Below, piece by piece: positions 7,572 to 13,960 of a stretch of DNA of 13,960 bases. Every line of letters starts with the position of its first letter. Position 1 is the first letter of the stretch. A program made the position numbers and the translations under genes. The DNA is from Anaerolineales bacterium. Lineage in GTDB: Bacteria > Chloroflexota > Anaerolineae > Anaerolineales > E44-bin32. The stretch spans positions 1 through 13,960 of the forward strand of contig JAUWFP010000031.1 of assembly GCA_030606845.1 (NCBI GenBank), given 5' to 3'. Below the pieces are notes generated by a model. That model was given only the letters and a program-made list of their open reading frames with translations. It was not told where the DNA came from and searched no databases.

Positions 7572-8576
7572 ATGATAGAAAACAGCATGTCAACGATGTT
7601 AATCGTATTTATCGCTCTAGCTGTCGTCTTTGACTTTATAAACGGATTTCACGATAGCTCGAACATCGTCGCAACCGTCATATTCTCACGCGCCCTGCCC
7701 CCACGCGTAGCGCTGATCCTGGCCGCGATCTCTCATTTCATAGCCCCGTTCCTATTCGGTGTCGCTGTGGCTACAACCATCGGGGCTGAACTCCTGGATG
7801 TCAGCGCTATTACCATGAACGTGATCATGGCCGCTGTTATTTCCGGAATCATCTGGAATCTGATAACCTGGTATTTCGGCATCCCCTCATCATCTTCGCA
7901 CGCCCTTCTTGGCGGGCTCCTCGGCGCTGCCCTGATGCACAGTCGCTCCATTGCGGTAGTAAATCCTTCGGGGTTGTTAATAATTGTTATTGCATTATTT
8001 CTCTCACCCCTCGCCGGCTTAGTCGTTGGCTACATCGTCATGAAGATCACGTTATTTTTGGTTCGAGGGGCAACGCCAAAAGTAAGTCATCTCTTCCGCC
8101 GATTCCAGATCGTTACGCTCATCGGCCTCTCGTTGAGCCACGGCACAAACGACGCTCAAAAAACCATGGGGCTCATTGCGATGGGATTGCTGCTCAGCGG
8201 TCAAATCTCTTCTTTCTACGTACCAATGTGGGTGGTGACAGTAAGTGCGGCCGCGATCGGCGTGGGGACGCTATTCGGTGGATGGCGCCTGATTCGCACA
8301 CTTGGAGGGAAAATCTTCCGCATTCGCCCGATCCACGGGTTCACATCGCAGATAGCGGGGGCAATTGTAATTCTCAGCGCAGCGCTTCTCGGTGGCCCCG
8401 TCAGCACAACACAGGTTATGAGTTCATCTATTCTCGGTGTGGGGGCGGCAGAACGAATAAATAAAGTTCGCTGGAGTGTTCTTGGCGATATGGCAATAAC
8501 CTGGTTGTTTACAATTCCAGTAAATGCCGCGCTCGCCGCTCTTTTTTATCTCGGCCTTAACTTACTCACAACTTGA
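7572..8576 (+). CDS. PitA-like low-affinity inorganic phosphate permease (PHO4/PiT family)
   Basis: The 334-residue multi-spanning membrane protein is a secondary carrier that takes up phosphate (usually as a metal-phosphate complex) with protons or sodium. The family has two inverted halves and both are visible. DFINGFHDSSN (21-31) in the N-terminal half matches LSHGTNDAQKTMG (about 188-200) in the second half. The later IPSSSSHALLGGLLGAAL in half one matches GGPVSTTQVMSSSILGVGAAE in half two. Length and hydrophobic profile agree with bacterial Pit proteins. The first ATG (7572) is used here; an in-frame ATG at 7587 is equally possible, and neither has a clear Shine-Dalgarno. It begins 44 bp after the DppC-like gene and may be co-transcribed. 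A weak promoter-like TTGACG lies in that gap at 7536-7541. The DUF47/PhoU-like partner often found next to pit is absent. It converges on miaA with 38 bp between stop codons and no evident terminator. Confidence 0.93.
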   Translation: MIENSMSTMLIVFIALAVVFDFINGFHDSSNIVATVIFSRALPPRVALILAAISHFIAPFLFGVAVATTIGAELLDVSAITMNVIMAAVISGIIWNLITWYFGIPSSSSHALLGGLLGAALMHSRSIAVVNPSGLLIIVIALFLSPLAGLVVGYIVMKITLFLVRGATPKVSHLFRRFQIVTLIGLSLSHGTNDAQKTMGLIAMGLLLSGQISSFYVPMWVVTVSAAAIGVGTLFGGWRLIRTLGGKIFRIRPIHGFTSQIAGAIVILSAALLGGPVSTTQVMSSSILGVGAAERINKVRWSVLGDMAITWLFTIPVNAALAALFYLGLNLLTT

Positions 8577-8614
8577 TTACGAATACCCTCTGACGATATA
8601 CAGATGCGTTGCTC

Positions 8615-9559
8615 TTAATGGCTTGCCTGCGCACTGCCACTTAGCCATCGTTCAATGACTGCTGATATTCGCTCCTCTACACCAGCTTCAGCATCAAACC
8701 ACTGAATTTCTGGATCATCTGCCTTAAACCAGTTCGCCTGTCTGCGCACGAATTGCCGGCTAAGTCTGCGAATCTCCACTACTGCACTGCTCAAATCCAT
8801 CTCACCGCAAAGATAGGCAGCAAGCTGAGCATAACCGATTGCCGAGAGCGATGGCAGACCAGGCGAGTATCCACTGTCAATCAACTCCTGTACTTCCTCA
8901 ATCCAACCCGCCTCAATCATCCAATCGATTCTTTGATCGATCCGTTTGTAGAGTTCCGGGCGCGGCAATGTAAGCCCAATGCGCAGTATCTCAAACGGTG
9001 GTGGATTCTTCTCCCGCTGCAAACTGGCGGGTTTACCTGTCATCTCGAATATTTCAAGCGCCCTGATAACCCGCCGGACATTGCGCGGGTCAATGCGTTC
9101 TGCAGAAGCCGGATCCACCTCTTGCAGTTGATGATGCAGCACGTCGTATCCTTTGTTTGCCGCAATCGCCTCCAGTTTTTCTCGCAATCCCGGTGATTCG
9201 GCACTCGGCGGTGGGGTCCAACCCTCAAGAATCGCCCGGAGATACTGCCCCGTACCTCCAACGAGAAATGGAACCTTTCCCCGACCATGGATATCATGGA
9301 TCACACTCAAAGCCGCGTCGCTATACTTCGCCAGGTTCCATGTGTCGTCCGGTTCGGTTACATCAATGAGGTGATGCGTGACTCGTTCTCTCTCTTCGAG
9401 CGTTGGTTTCGCCGTGCCAATATCCATGCCCCTGTATATGAGTCGCGAATCTACGGAGACGATCTCCCCTTCGAATCGCTCGGCGAGAGGAATCGAGATA
9501 CGAGTCTTTCCAACGGCGGTTGGGCCGAGGATGGCGATTACGGGTTGGCTTTTCCTCAT
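8615..9559 (-). CDS. miaA: tRNA dimethylallyltransferase MiaA
   Basis: The 314-residue enzyme transfers a dimethylallyl group from dimethylallyl diphosphate to N6 of A37 in tRNAs reading UNN codons, the first step of i6A/ms2i6A synthesis. The P-loop is GPTAVGKT (12-19). Next comes DSRLIYRGMDIGTAKPT (37-53), where the catalytic Asp and the tRNA-base pocket reside. Further motifs are HHLIDVTEPD, VGGTGQYLRAILEGW, NVRRVIRALEIFEMTG and, near the C-terminus, RQFVRRQANWF. All are in family order and the length is standard. The start ATG (9559-9557) overlaps the stop of yraN (ATGA), so the two genes are translationally coupled and share a promoter upstream of yraN. The usual mutL or hfq neighbours are absent. 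The ORF is intact. Confidence 0.97.
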   Translation of the reverse strand: MRKSQPVIAILGPTAVGKTRISIPLAERFEGEIVSVDSRLIYRGMDIGTAKPTLEERERVTHHLIDVTEPDDTWNLAKYSDAALSVIHDIHGRGKVPFLVGGTGQYLRAILEGWTPPPSAESPGLREKLEAIAANKGYDVLHHQLQEVDPASAERIDPRNVRRVIRALEIFEMTGKPASLQREKNPPPFEILRIGLTLPRPELYKRIDQRIDWMIEAGWIEEVQELIDSGYSPGLPSLSAIGYAQLAAYLCGEMDLSSAVVEIRRLSRQFVRRQANWFKADDPEIQWFDAEAGVEERISAVIERWLSGSAQASH

Positions 9560-9936
9560 AGGCTGTTGAAATCGATGTCGAATGCACTTTGATAATGATC
9601 AAGGCGCTGGATCGTCCAATTTGGGGAGGCTTCGATGGCGACGACATCGATTCTCCACGAAGCGTCGATCCTTTCCCGTTCTTGCAAGAAAGCCCACGCC
9701 GCATGCATAAGTCGCTTACGCTTCGCCCTGGATACGCTCTCCTCAGGTGTTCCAAAACTATCAGAAGTCCGCGTCTTCACCTCGATGAAGACAACGGTGT
9801 CACCATCTTGCATCACCAAATCTATTTCGCCTTCAGGAACACGGAAGTTCCTTTCTATGAAGACGTACGCTTTCGTTTCCAGGTAGCGCCGTGCCTCGGT
9901 CTCCCCCCAATCACCAAGCCTCTTTTGATGAGTCAA
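9556..9936 (-). CDS. yraN: YraN / UPF0102 family protein (endonuclease-like fold)
   Basis: The product has 126 residues, the usual YraN length. Its family is predicted to have a restriction-endonuclease-like fold; the biological role is not well established, with links to recombination and DNA uptake suggested by the fold. The N-terminal GDWGETEARRYLETK is typical. The nuclease-like core is GEIDLVMQDGDTVVFIEVKTR, with D39, E52 and K54 as the D-ExK-type residues. The start is TTG at 9936-9934: an in-frame TAA lies three codons upstream, and no ATG or GTG precedes the conserved motif. GGGAG about 10 nt upstream could act as ribosome-binding site. It overlaps miaA by 4 nt. A 16-codon ATG frame (9983-9933) ends across this TTG, which could provide coupling. 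Confidence 0.92.
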   Translation of the reverse strand: MTHQKRLGDWGETEARRYLETKAYVFIERNFRVPEGEIDLVMQDGDTVVFIEVKTRTSDSFGTPEESVSRAKRKRLMHAAWAFLQERERIDASWRIDVVAIEASPNWTIQRLDHYQSAFDIDFNSL

Positions 9937-10093
9937 CGCTCTTTATCTCCCAAAGCTATCTTGTTCCCATGCGGCGCGCTCATCCTAGTCGGACCTTATA
10001 GATCCGTCAAGCGAGCCGTGGAATTCTCCTCACTGCTCAGTTAGTAAGGGTCGATAGTTGGTCTGATATCTTTCTTTTCTGTGACAAGTAAGA

Positions 10094-10130
10094 TTTGACA
10101 TTAACACTAGGATAGTTATAGAATGTCAAA
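10094..10130 (+). promoter_or_regulatory. Strong promoter inside a perfect 9-bp inverted repeat, upstream of livJ-like gene
   Basis: TTTGACATT (10094-10102) and its exact reverse complement AATGTCAAA (10122-10130) are separated by 19 bp. The left arm contains a consensus -35 (TTGACA, 10095-10100). The -10 (TATAGA 10117-10122, spacer 16, or TAGAAT 10119-10124, spacer 18) runs into the right arm. A dimeric regulator bound to both arms would cover both promoter elements, so this looks like a repressor-controlled promoter. The start codon is about 160 bp downstream, leaving a long 5' leader. Sequence symmetry is observed; regulator and effector are unknown. Confidence 0.55.
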
Positions 10131-10239
10131 ATAGATTTATTGGGGGATAGACACTTATAAATAAATTTCCTCGATTCACCCTAGTGAAGGGAGAGATGCC
10201 TGGAAACATATTTTCGGAATTTAACACTCCATTAACACT
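10101..10239 (+). repeat. Three TTAACACT repeats in the livJ-like leader
   Basis: TTAACACT occurs at 10101-10108 (touching the -35 of the promoter), 10221-10228 and 10232-10239. The last two are 11 bp apart, about one helical turn, so a protein could bind them on the same face. The copy at 10221 could also supply a TTAACA -35 to TATATC (10245-10250, spacer 18), a second weak promoter nearer the gene. Otherwise the 9937-10287 gap shows no further gene or RNA motif that I can support. Confidence 0.35.
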
Positions 10240-10287
10240 GAAGCTATATCGCCTAAGTTACGAATAAATCTTGAGGAGGATGAAGTA

Positions 10288-11493
10288 ATGAAACGCACAT
10301 TCTTAGCACTGTCGTTACTCTTGACAGCTGCCCTTGTTCTTGCAGCTTGCGCTCCAGCTGAAGCACCTTACGACTGCACAGATGAGATTGGCTGCGTGGA
10401 TATCCCACCAGGTGACCCGGTTCGAATCGGATATATGCTGGTTATCAGCGGTCCCAATGAGAGCCTCGGAGTCGATTCTCGCCGTGGCGTGGAGATCGCC
10501 ATCCATGAGCGCCCTGAAATCCATGGTCACCCCGTTGAACTCGTGGGTGAGGATTCTCTGTGCAGCGCTGAAGGTGGACAGACAGCAGCTACCAAGTTGG
10601 TCTCCGACCCATCTCTGGTTGGAGTCATCGGAACGAACTGCTCCAGTGCGGGTGAACCTGCTTCGAGGATTGTATCTCAGGCCGGAATGGTGTTGGTCTC
10701 TCCATCGAACACCGCTCCCTCACTAACAAATCCCGATGATACCTGGAACCCTGGTTATCTTCGCAGCTGCCACAACGACAAGGTTCAGGGAGCCGCCATG
10801 GCAGAGTTCGTGTACAACGAACTCGGTGTTCGTAAAGCAGCAACCATCCACGATGGTAGCCCATACGCGGACCAACTTCAGGAGGTGTTTGCGAACACCT
10901 TTGTAGAACTCGGTGGAGAAATTACTGCACAAGAGGCAGTGAACGTTGGCGATACTGACATGCGACCTGTCCTCACAAGCATCTCTGTAACTGGACCGGA
11001 GTTCCTCTACTATCCGATCTTCATCGCTGAGGGTGCTTTTATCACAGTCCAAGCCAAAGAGATCGGTGGTCTAGAGGATACGATCCTCTCCGGTGCCGAC
11101 GGTATGATCTCACCCGACTTCATCGAGGCAGCCGGGGAAGCCGCGGAAGGTATGTACATCTCCGGACCCGACCTCGGATTCAGTGGACCAGTCGCGGAGC
11201 GCTTCTTCGAACTACACCTCGAACTGTACGGTGAGGATCCTATTAGCGCGTTCCACGCTCACGCCTTCGACGCAGCTAACATGATTCTCGATGCAGTTGA
11301 GAAGGTAGCGGTCCTGGATGCTGACGGAACGCTCCATATCGGTCGTCAGGCGTTGCGAGACGCGTTATATGCCACCAGCGGGTTGGCAGGCATGACCGGT
11401 ACCCTGACTTGCAACGAGTACGGAGACTGCGCTGATCCTAAGATCTCGGTCAACGAGATCCAAAATGGCGAATACATCGCCATTTGGCCGTAG
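10288..11493 (+). CDS. Branched-chain-amino-acid-type ABC transporter substrate-binding lipoprotein (LivJ-like)
   Basis: The 401-residue protein is a Peripla_BP_6 type receptor that captures leucine/isoleucine/valine or related small amides outside the membrane for the LivHM permeases. The signal peptide MKRTFLALSLLLTAALVLAAC has lipobox LAAC with lipidated Cys21. The mature part begins with a Cys-containing spacer (C30, C36) and then PVRIGYMLVISGPNESLGVDSRRGVEIA, the usual first strand and helix. VGVIGTNCSSAGEPASRIVSQAG...LVSPSNTAPSLT is the ligand-site region, followed by AATIHDGSPYADQL and GADGMISPDF. Seven Cys besides the lipid anchor (C30, C36, C92, C118, C161, C375, C381) suggest disulfides. 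The start is secure: AGGAGG at 10274-10279 lies 8 nt before the ATG. It is the first gene of the operon, with strong translation signals and a downstream hairpin. The true ligand (amino acid, urea, amide) is not determinable here. Confidence 0.93.
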   Translation: MKRTFLALSLLLTAALVLAACAPAEAPYDCTDEIGCVDIPPGDPVRIGYMLVISGPNESLGVDSRRGVEIAIHERPEIHGHPVELVGEDSLCSAEGGQTAATKLVSDPSLVGVIGTNCSSAGEPASRIVSQAGMVLVSPSNTAPSLTNPDDTWNPGYLRSCHNDKVQGAAMAEFVYNELGVRKAATIHDGSPYADQLQEVFANTFVELGGEITAQEAVNVGDTDMRPVLTSISVTGPEFLYYPIFIAEGAFITVQAKEIGGLEDTILSGADGMISPDFIEAAGEAAEGMYISGPDLGFSGPVAERFFELHLELYGEDPISAFHAHAFDAANMILDAVEKVAVLDADGTLHIGRQALRDALYATSGLAGMTGTLTCNEYGDCADPKISVNEIQNGEYIAIWP

Positions 11494-11544
11494 TAGTGTC
11501 TGAGCGACGGATTACCTAACATCTACCCATTACAGCGCTACAAG

Positions 11545-11581
11545 GGGATGAGCCTTGGATTTTGATAGCCAGGCTCATCCC
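11545..11581 (+). terminator. Intercistronic hairpin between livJ-like and livH-like genes
   Basis: GGGATGAGCCT (11545-11555) pairs perfectly with AGGCTCATCCC (11571-11581) over 11 bp with a 15-nt loop. No T-run follows, so full Rho-independent termination is unlikely. In binding-protein operons such hairpins commonly protect the upstream mRNA from 3' exonucleases or attenuate readthrough, giving more binding protein than permease. The hairpin is seen; its function is inferred. Confidence 0.55.
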
Positions 11582-11607
11582 TATGGATTATTGACAGGTA
11601 TAAAACC

Positions 11608-12669
11608 ATGCGACAACGACTACAAAACATCGATTTCCTGGGCGTTATCTTATGGATTTTTCGAACAGCAATTATCGTTGCAGTTATCTGGGGTACGATA
11701 GCCACCATCCTCGATAATCCCTACACCACTGAGAACTGGTTCGACTTCATCGTCTTTGGCATCGCTCAGGGCAGCCTTTACGCTCTGATCGCGATGGGAT
11801 ATACACTGGTTTACGGAATCTTATTCATGATCAATTTCGCCCACGGCGAATTTTATATGTCCGGGATTTTCACTGCAACGATCTTTGTAGCCATCCCTAT
11901 GTCTGAAACCGGTTTTCTCAACCGACATCCGATCCCCGCGTTGCTCATCATGGGAGTCGTTGCTATGGCTACTTCTATGGGCGTAGCCGTATTAACGGAG
12001 AGGATCGCGTATCGTCCACTACGGCGAGCACCTCGCTTAGTGCCACTTATTACTGCAATCGGTGCATCCTTCTTCTGGCAGTATTTCTTCCGGGGCTTAT
12101 ATGGATCTGGCATTACCGCCTTCCCTACTGTGGATGTTCTGAAGGGATCAATCACATTGGGTGGTTTGGAAATCCTCAAGACCCAAGTCGTCGTGATCGT
12201 TGCTTCAATCTTCTTACTTATCGGATTGAATCTCTTCATCATGCGCTCCAAGACAGGAAAAGCAATCCGGGCCGTGGCTGAGGACAAGGACATCGCTGCG
12301 CTTATGGGTATTGACGTCGACCGAGTGGTCGTCATAACCTTTGCCACGGGCGCAGCGCTTGCAGGAGCGGCAGGACTTCTTTACGCGCTTCTTTTCCGCC
12401 AAATTCACTTCTACATGGGTTTCATCCCTGGCATAAAAGCCTTCACCGCAGCGGTACTTGGCGGAATCGGCAGTGTTCCAGGCGCGGCGCTAGGAGGACT
12501 CTTGCTTGGTATGTTTGAATCGGTAGGACCGAGCCTTTTCCTTGAAGGTCTAGGCATCCCATCAAGTTACCAACTCAAGGACGTGATTGCCTTCACTATG
12601 CTTGTGCTGATCCTGATTTTTAAACCACAAGGGATCCTTGGTGAGCCGTTGACAGAGGAAAAGGCTTAG
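11608..12669 (+). CDS. livH: Branched-chain-amino-acid-type ABC permease (LivH-like)
   Basis: The 353-residue membrane protein belongs to the LivH family and is one of the two channel subunits of a LIV-type importer. The family signature GSLYALIAMGYTLVYGILFMINFAHGEFYMSG starts at residue 55. ERIAYRPLRRAPRLVPLITAIGASFF follows, then the ATPase-contact region SKTGKAIRAVAEDKDIAALMGID (about 214-236), and a Gly-rich terminal part (FTAAVLGGIGSVPGAALGG). Compared with E. coli LivH (308 residues, signature near residue 19), it has about 35 extra N-terminal residues, including a hydrophobic helix (about 10-33) that may be an added membrane segment. The ATG at 11608 has only a weak AGG at about 9 nt. 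It sits 114 bp after the binding-protein gene, past the hairpin. Its stop codon overlaps the ribosome-binding site of livM. Confidence 0.94.
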   Translation: MRQRLQNIDFLGVILWIFRTAIIVAVIWGTIATILDNPYTTENWFDFIVFGIAQGSLYALIAMGYTLVYGILFMINFAHGEFYMSGIFTATIFVAIPMSETGFLNRHPIPALLIMGVVAMATSMGVAVLTERIAYRPLRRAPRLVPLITAIGASFFWQYFFRGLYGSGITAFPTVDVLKGSITLGGLEILKTQVVVIVASIFLLIGLNLFIMRSKTGKAIRAVAEDKDIAALMGIDVDRVVVITFATGAALAGAAGLLYALLFRQIHFYMGFIPGIKAFTAAVLGGIGSVPGAALGGLLLGMFESVGPSLFLEGLGIPSSYQLKDVIAFTMLVLILIFKPQGILGEPLTEEKA

Positions 12670-12673
12670 GAGG
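12668..12673 (+). promoter_or_regulatory. Ribosome-binding site of livM-like gene, overlapping livH stop
   Basis: AGGAGG lies within the livH stop context (TAGGAGGG). It is only 2 nt from the ATG at 12676 but 5 nt from the in-frame GTG at 12679. GTG may therefore be the actual initiation codon; the product would differ by one residue. The overlap implies translation of livM coupled to livH termination. Confidence 0.6.
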
Positions 12674-12675
12674 GA

Positions 12676-13960
12676 ATGGTGAACGATAAGGTCAGTTTAC
12701 AAGGGCGCGAACTAATCAAATGGGGCTTAATTATTGGAGTGGTTTCTCTCTCGCTGAGCGCGATCGGTCTGGTCGAATCCTTCGCAGAGCGGGACATCAT
12801 CGGCAACGTTCTCTCCTTAGGTCATATCTTTATCTTCATCACACCTCTTGGTGGTGCCTACCTATTAGTTCAGCAGCAAACAACCTCACGGACTACTGTG
12901 ACACTTCTACAAGGTTTACTCCTAGGTTTCATCAGCAGCCTGCCTACAGCCTTAATATTGCTCCTCTCCCAGTTCGTCAATTTGCGGAGATTTTTTATCA
13001 ATATATCACCAGGTCTTCTTGAAATCCTCTCTTTCGGACAGGAACCGGTCCTCGGTATTTCGATTCTCGTTGGTATTTTCACACTGGTCGGTCTCGTCGG
13101 AGCAGGGCTGCGGGTCTTACCGGAGAAATATTCCAGACCCATCATTATGGGTTCTGTAGCCGTCTTCTTAATCGGCTTGCTCTCGGAGATCATCATCTTG
13201 GCATGGGGATTACGAGGGTTAGGCCTTGCCATTCGTAAGGTGCTGTTCTCCGCAAGAGGTCTTTCAATCCTTGGTGCTCTGATCATCTTCGTCATTGTGG
13301 CCGGGTTGAATGTTTTTTGGCGAAGCAGGCAAGAGGGTTTCCAAAACCGCATTCAATCCTTACCGCCCGAGCGTCAACGCAACCTAAGGTACGGCACTTC
13401 AGCAGTCGGCTTTGTGTTTTTGCTGATCCTCCCATTGATCTTACGAACCTACCTAACAGAAGTGGTTGACAATGTCCTCATGTATATTCTGATGGGGTTG
13501 GGCTTGAATATTGTGGTGGGTTTCGCTGGTCTATTGGATCTTGGATACGTTGCCTTCTTCGCAATAGGTGCATACACCATGGGCGCCTTGACAACCCAGG
13601 GAGAGCTCAGTACCGTGGGTTTTACGTTTTGGCAAGCGTTGCCAATTGCCGTTTTGGCTTCGGTCAGCGCGGGGTTCATCTTGGGTATCCCTGTGCTTCG
13701 AATGCGAGGTGACTATCTGGCTATCGTCACCCTGGGTTTTGGGGAGATCATCCGCATACTGGCCCTTTCAGACGCGCTGGCACCAATCATTGGTGGTGCG
13801 CAAGGCATTCTGAAGATTCCAAAACCTGCGATCGGAGGTTTTGAGTTCGTCAGCCCTGAATCATTCTATTACATCTTCCTTATTGGAGTTTTGATAGCCT
13901 CCTTCCTTACGTGGAGGCTTCGTGACGCGCGTATTGGAAGACAATGGATGGCCCTGCGCG
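12676..13960 (+). CDS. livM: Branched-chain-amino-acid-type ABC permease (LivM-like), long N-terminal extension, 3' end outside window
   Basis: An open frame of 428 codons runs off the right edge. The LivM core begins near residue 265: MGLGLNIVVGFAGLLDLGYVAFFAIGAYT (from M273), then RMRGDYLAIVTLGFGEIIRIL, and at the edge the ATPase-contact motif DARIGRQWMALR. It is the second channel subunit of the LIV importer. The roughly 240-250 residues before the core are mostly hydrophobic. They look like six extra membrane segments (about 15-33, 44-65, 75-100, 122-147, 154-180, 193-215), followed by a basic, polar linker (WRSRQEGFQNRIQSLPPERQ, 215-234) and another segment (241-262). E. coli LivM (425 residues in all) has a much shorter extension. 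No family was recognised for the extension. It begins 6 nt after livH; livG/livF ATPases probably follow outside the window. Confidence 0.92.
   Translation, partial: MVNDKVSLQGRELIKWGLIIGVVSLSLSAIGLVESFAERDIIGNVLSLGHIFIFITPLGGAYLLVQQQTTSRTTVTLLQGLLLGFISSLPTALILLLSQFVNLRRFFINISPGLLEILSFGQEPVLGISILVGIFTLVGLVGAGLRVLPEKYSRPIIMGSVAVFLIGLLSEIIILAWGLRGLGLAIRKVLFSARGLSILGALIIFVIVAGLNVFWRSRQEGFQNRIQSLPPERQRNLRYGTSAVGFVFLLILPLILRTYLTEVVDNVLMYILMGLGLNIVVGFAGLLDLGYVAFFAIGAYTMGALTTQGELSTVGFTFWQALPIAVLASVSAGFILGIPVLRMRGDYLAIVTLGFGEIIRILALSDALAPIIGGAQGILKIPKPAIGGFEFVSPESFYYIFLIGVLIASFLTWRLRDARIGRQWMALR

Noticed and set aside
8577..8614. Terminator between convergent pit and miaA
   Set aside because: The 38-bp gap shows no inverted repeat or T-run that I can support.
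9589..10044. Open frame of 151 codons on the + strand across yraN
   Set aside because: It is antisense to yraN, whose motifs are clear. There is no ribosome-binding site and no family resemblance.
12870..13352. Open frame of 160 codons on the minus strand inside livM
   Set aside because: It is antisense to a continuous membrane-protein frame, is rich in Arg, Lys and Pro as antisense frames of hydrophobic genes usually are, and has no start signals.
1..13960. CRISPR array, tRNA/rRNA genes, insertion sequence, toxin-antitoxin or defence system
   Set aside because: No regularly spaced repeats, transposase motifs, structural RNA signatures or small gene pairs were recognised in the non-coding gaps or coding frames.

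Overview
The window is a stretch of bacterial chromosome with balanced base composition and dense, housekeeping-type gene content. Genus-level identity cannot be read from the sequence. The lipoprotein-type binding proteins, the Cys-rich LivJ-like N-terminus, the CYTH-like fragment and the very long LivM look most like Chloroflexota (Anaerolineae-type). This is recognition from memory, not a computed assignment.

Layout from left to right. (1) The 3' end of a + strand gene, probably a CYTH-fold protein, closes at 264. It is followed by a short non-coding stretch with a weak terminator-like hairpin and a perfect 16-bp palindrome. (2) mutS (mismatch-repair ATPase) lies on the minus strand, divergent from a + strand cluster. 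(3) That cluster is a ROK-family sugar kinase, a family-5 (Opp/Dpp-type) lipoprotein binding protein and two Dpp-type permeases. All are joined by overlapping start and stop codons, and no ATPase gene is present. A PitA-like phosphate permease follows after 44 bp. (4) Convergent to it on the minus strand are yraN and miaA, translationally coupled by a 4-nt overlap. (5) A 351-bp intergenic region holds a strong-looking promoter embedded in a perfect 9-bp inverted repeat. (6) It drives a branched-chain-amino-acid-type ABC operon on the + strand: livJ-like binding protein, an intercistronic hairpin, livH-like permease, and a livM-like permease that runs off the right edge. The LivM-like protein carries about 240-250 residues of extra hydrophobic sequence before its permease core.

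Functionally, the window combines genome maintenance and tRNA modification (mutS, miaA, yraN) with three uptake systems: an Opp/Dpp-type importer, perhaps for oligosaccharides given the coupled sugar kinase; a phosphate permease; and an amino-acid (LIV-type) importer. The ATPases of both ABC systems are outside the window. For the LIV system they probably follow livM.

No clearly new multi-gene system is visible: no phage, transposon, CRISPR array, toxin-antitoxin or defence genes were recognised. The points most worth a second look are the inverted-repeat promoter upstream of livJ, the extended LivM, the apparently leaderless divergent mutS/ROK pair, and the sugar-kinase-coupled Opp-type importer without ATPases.
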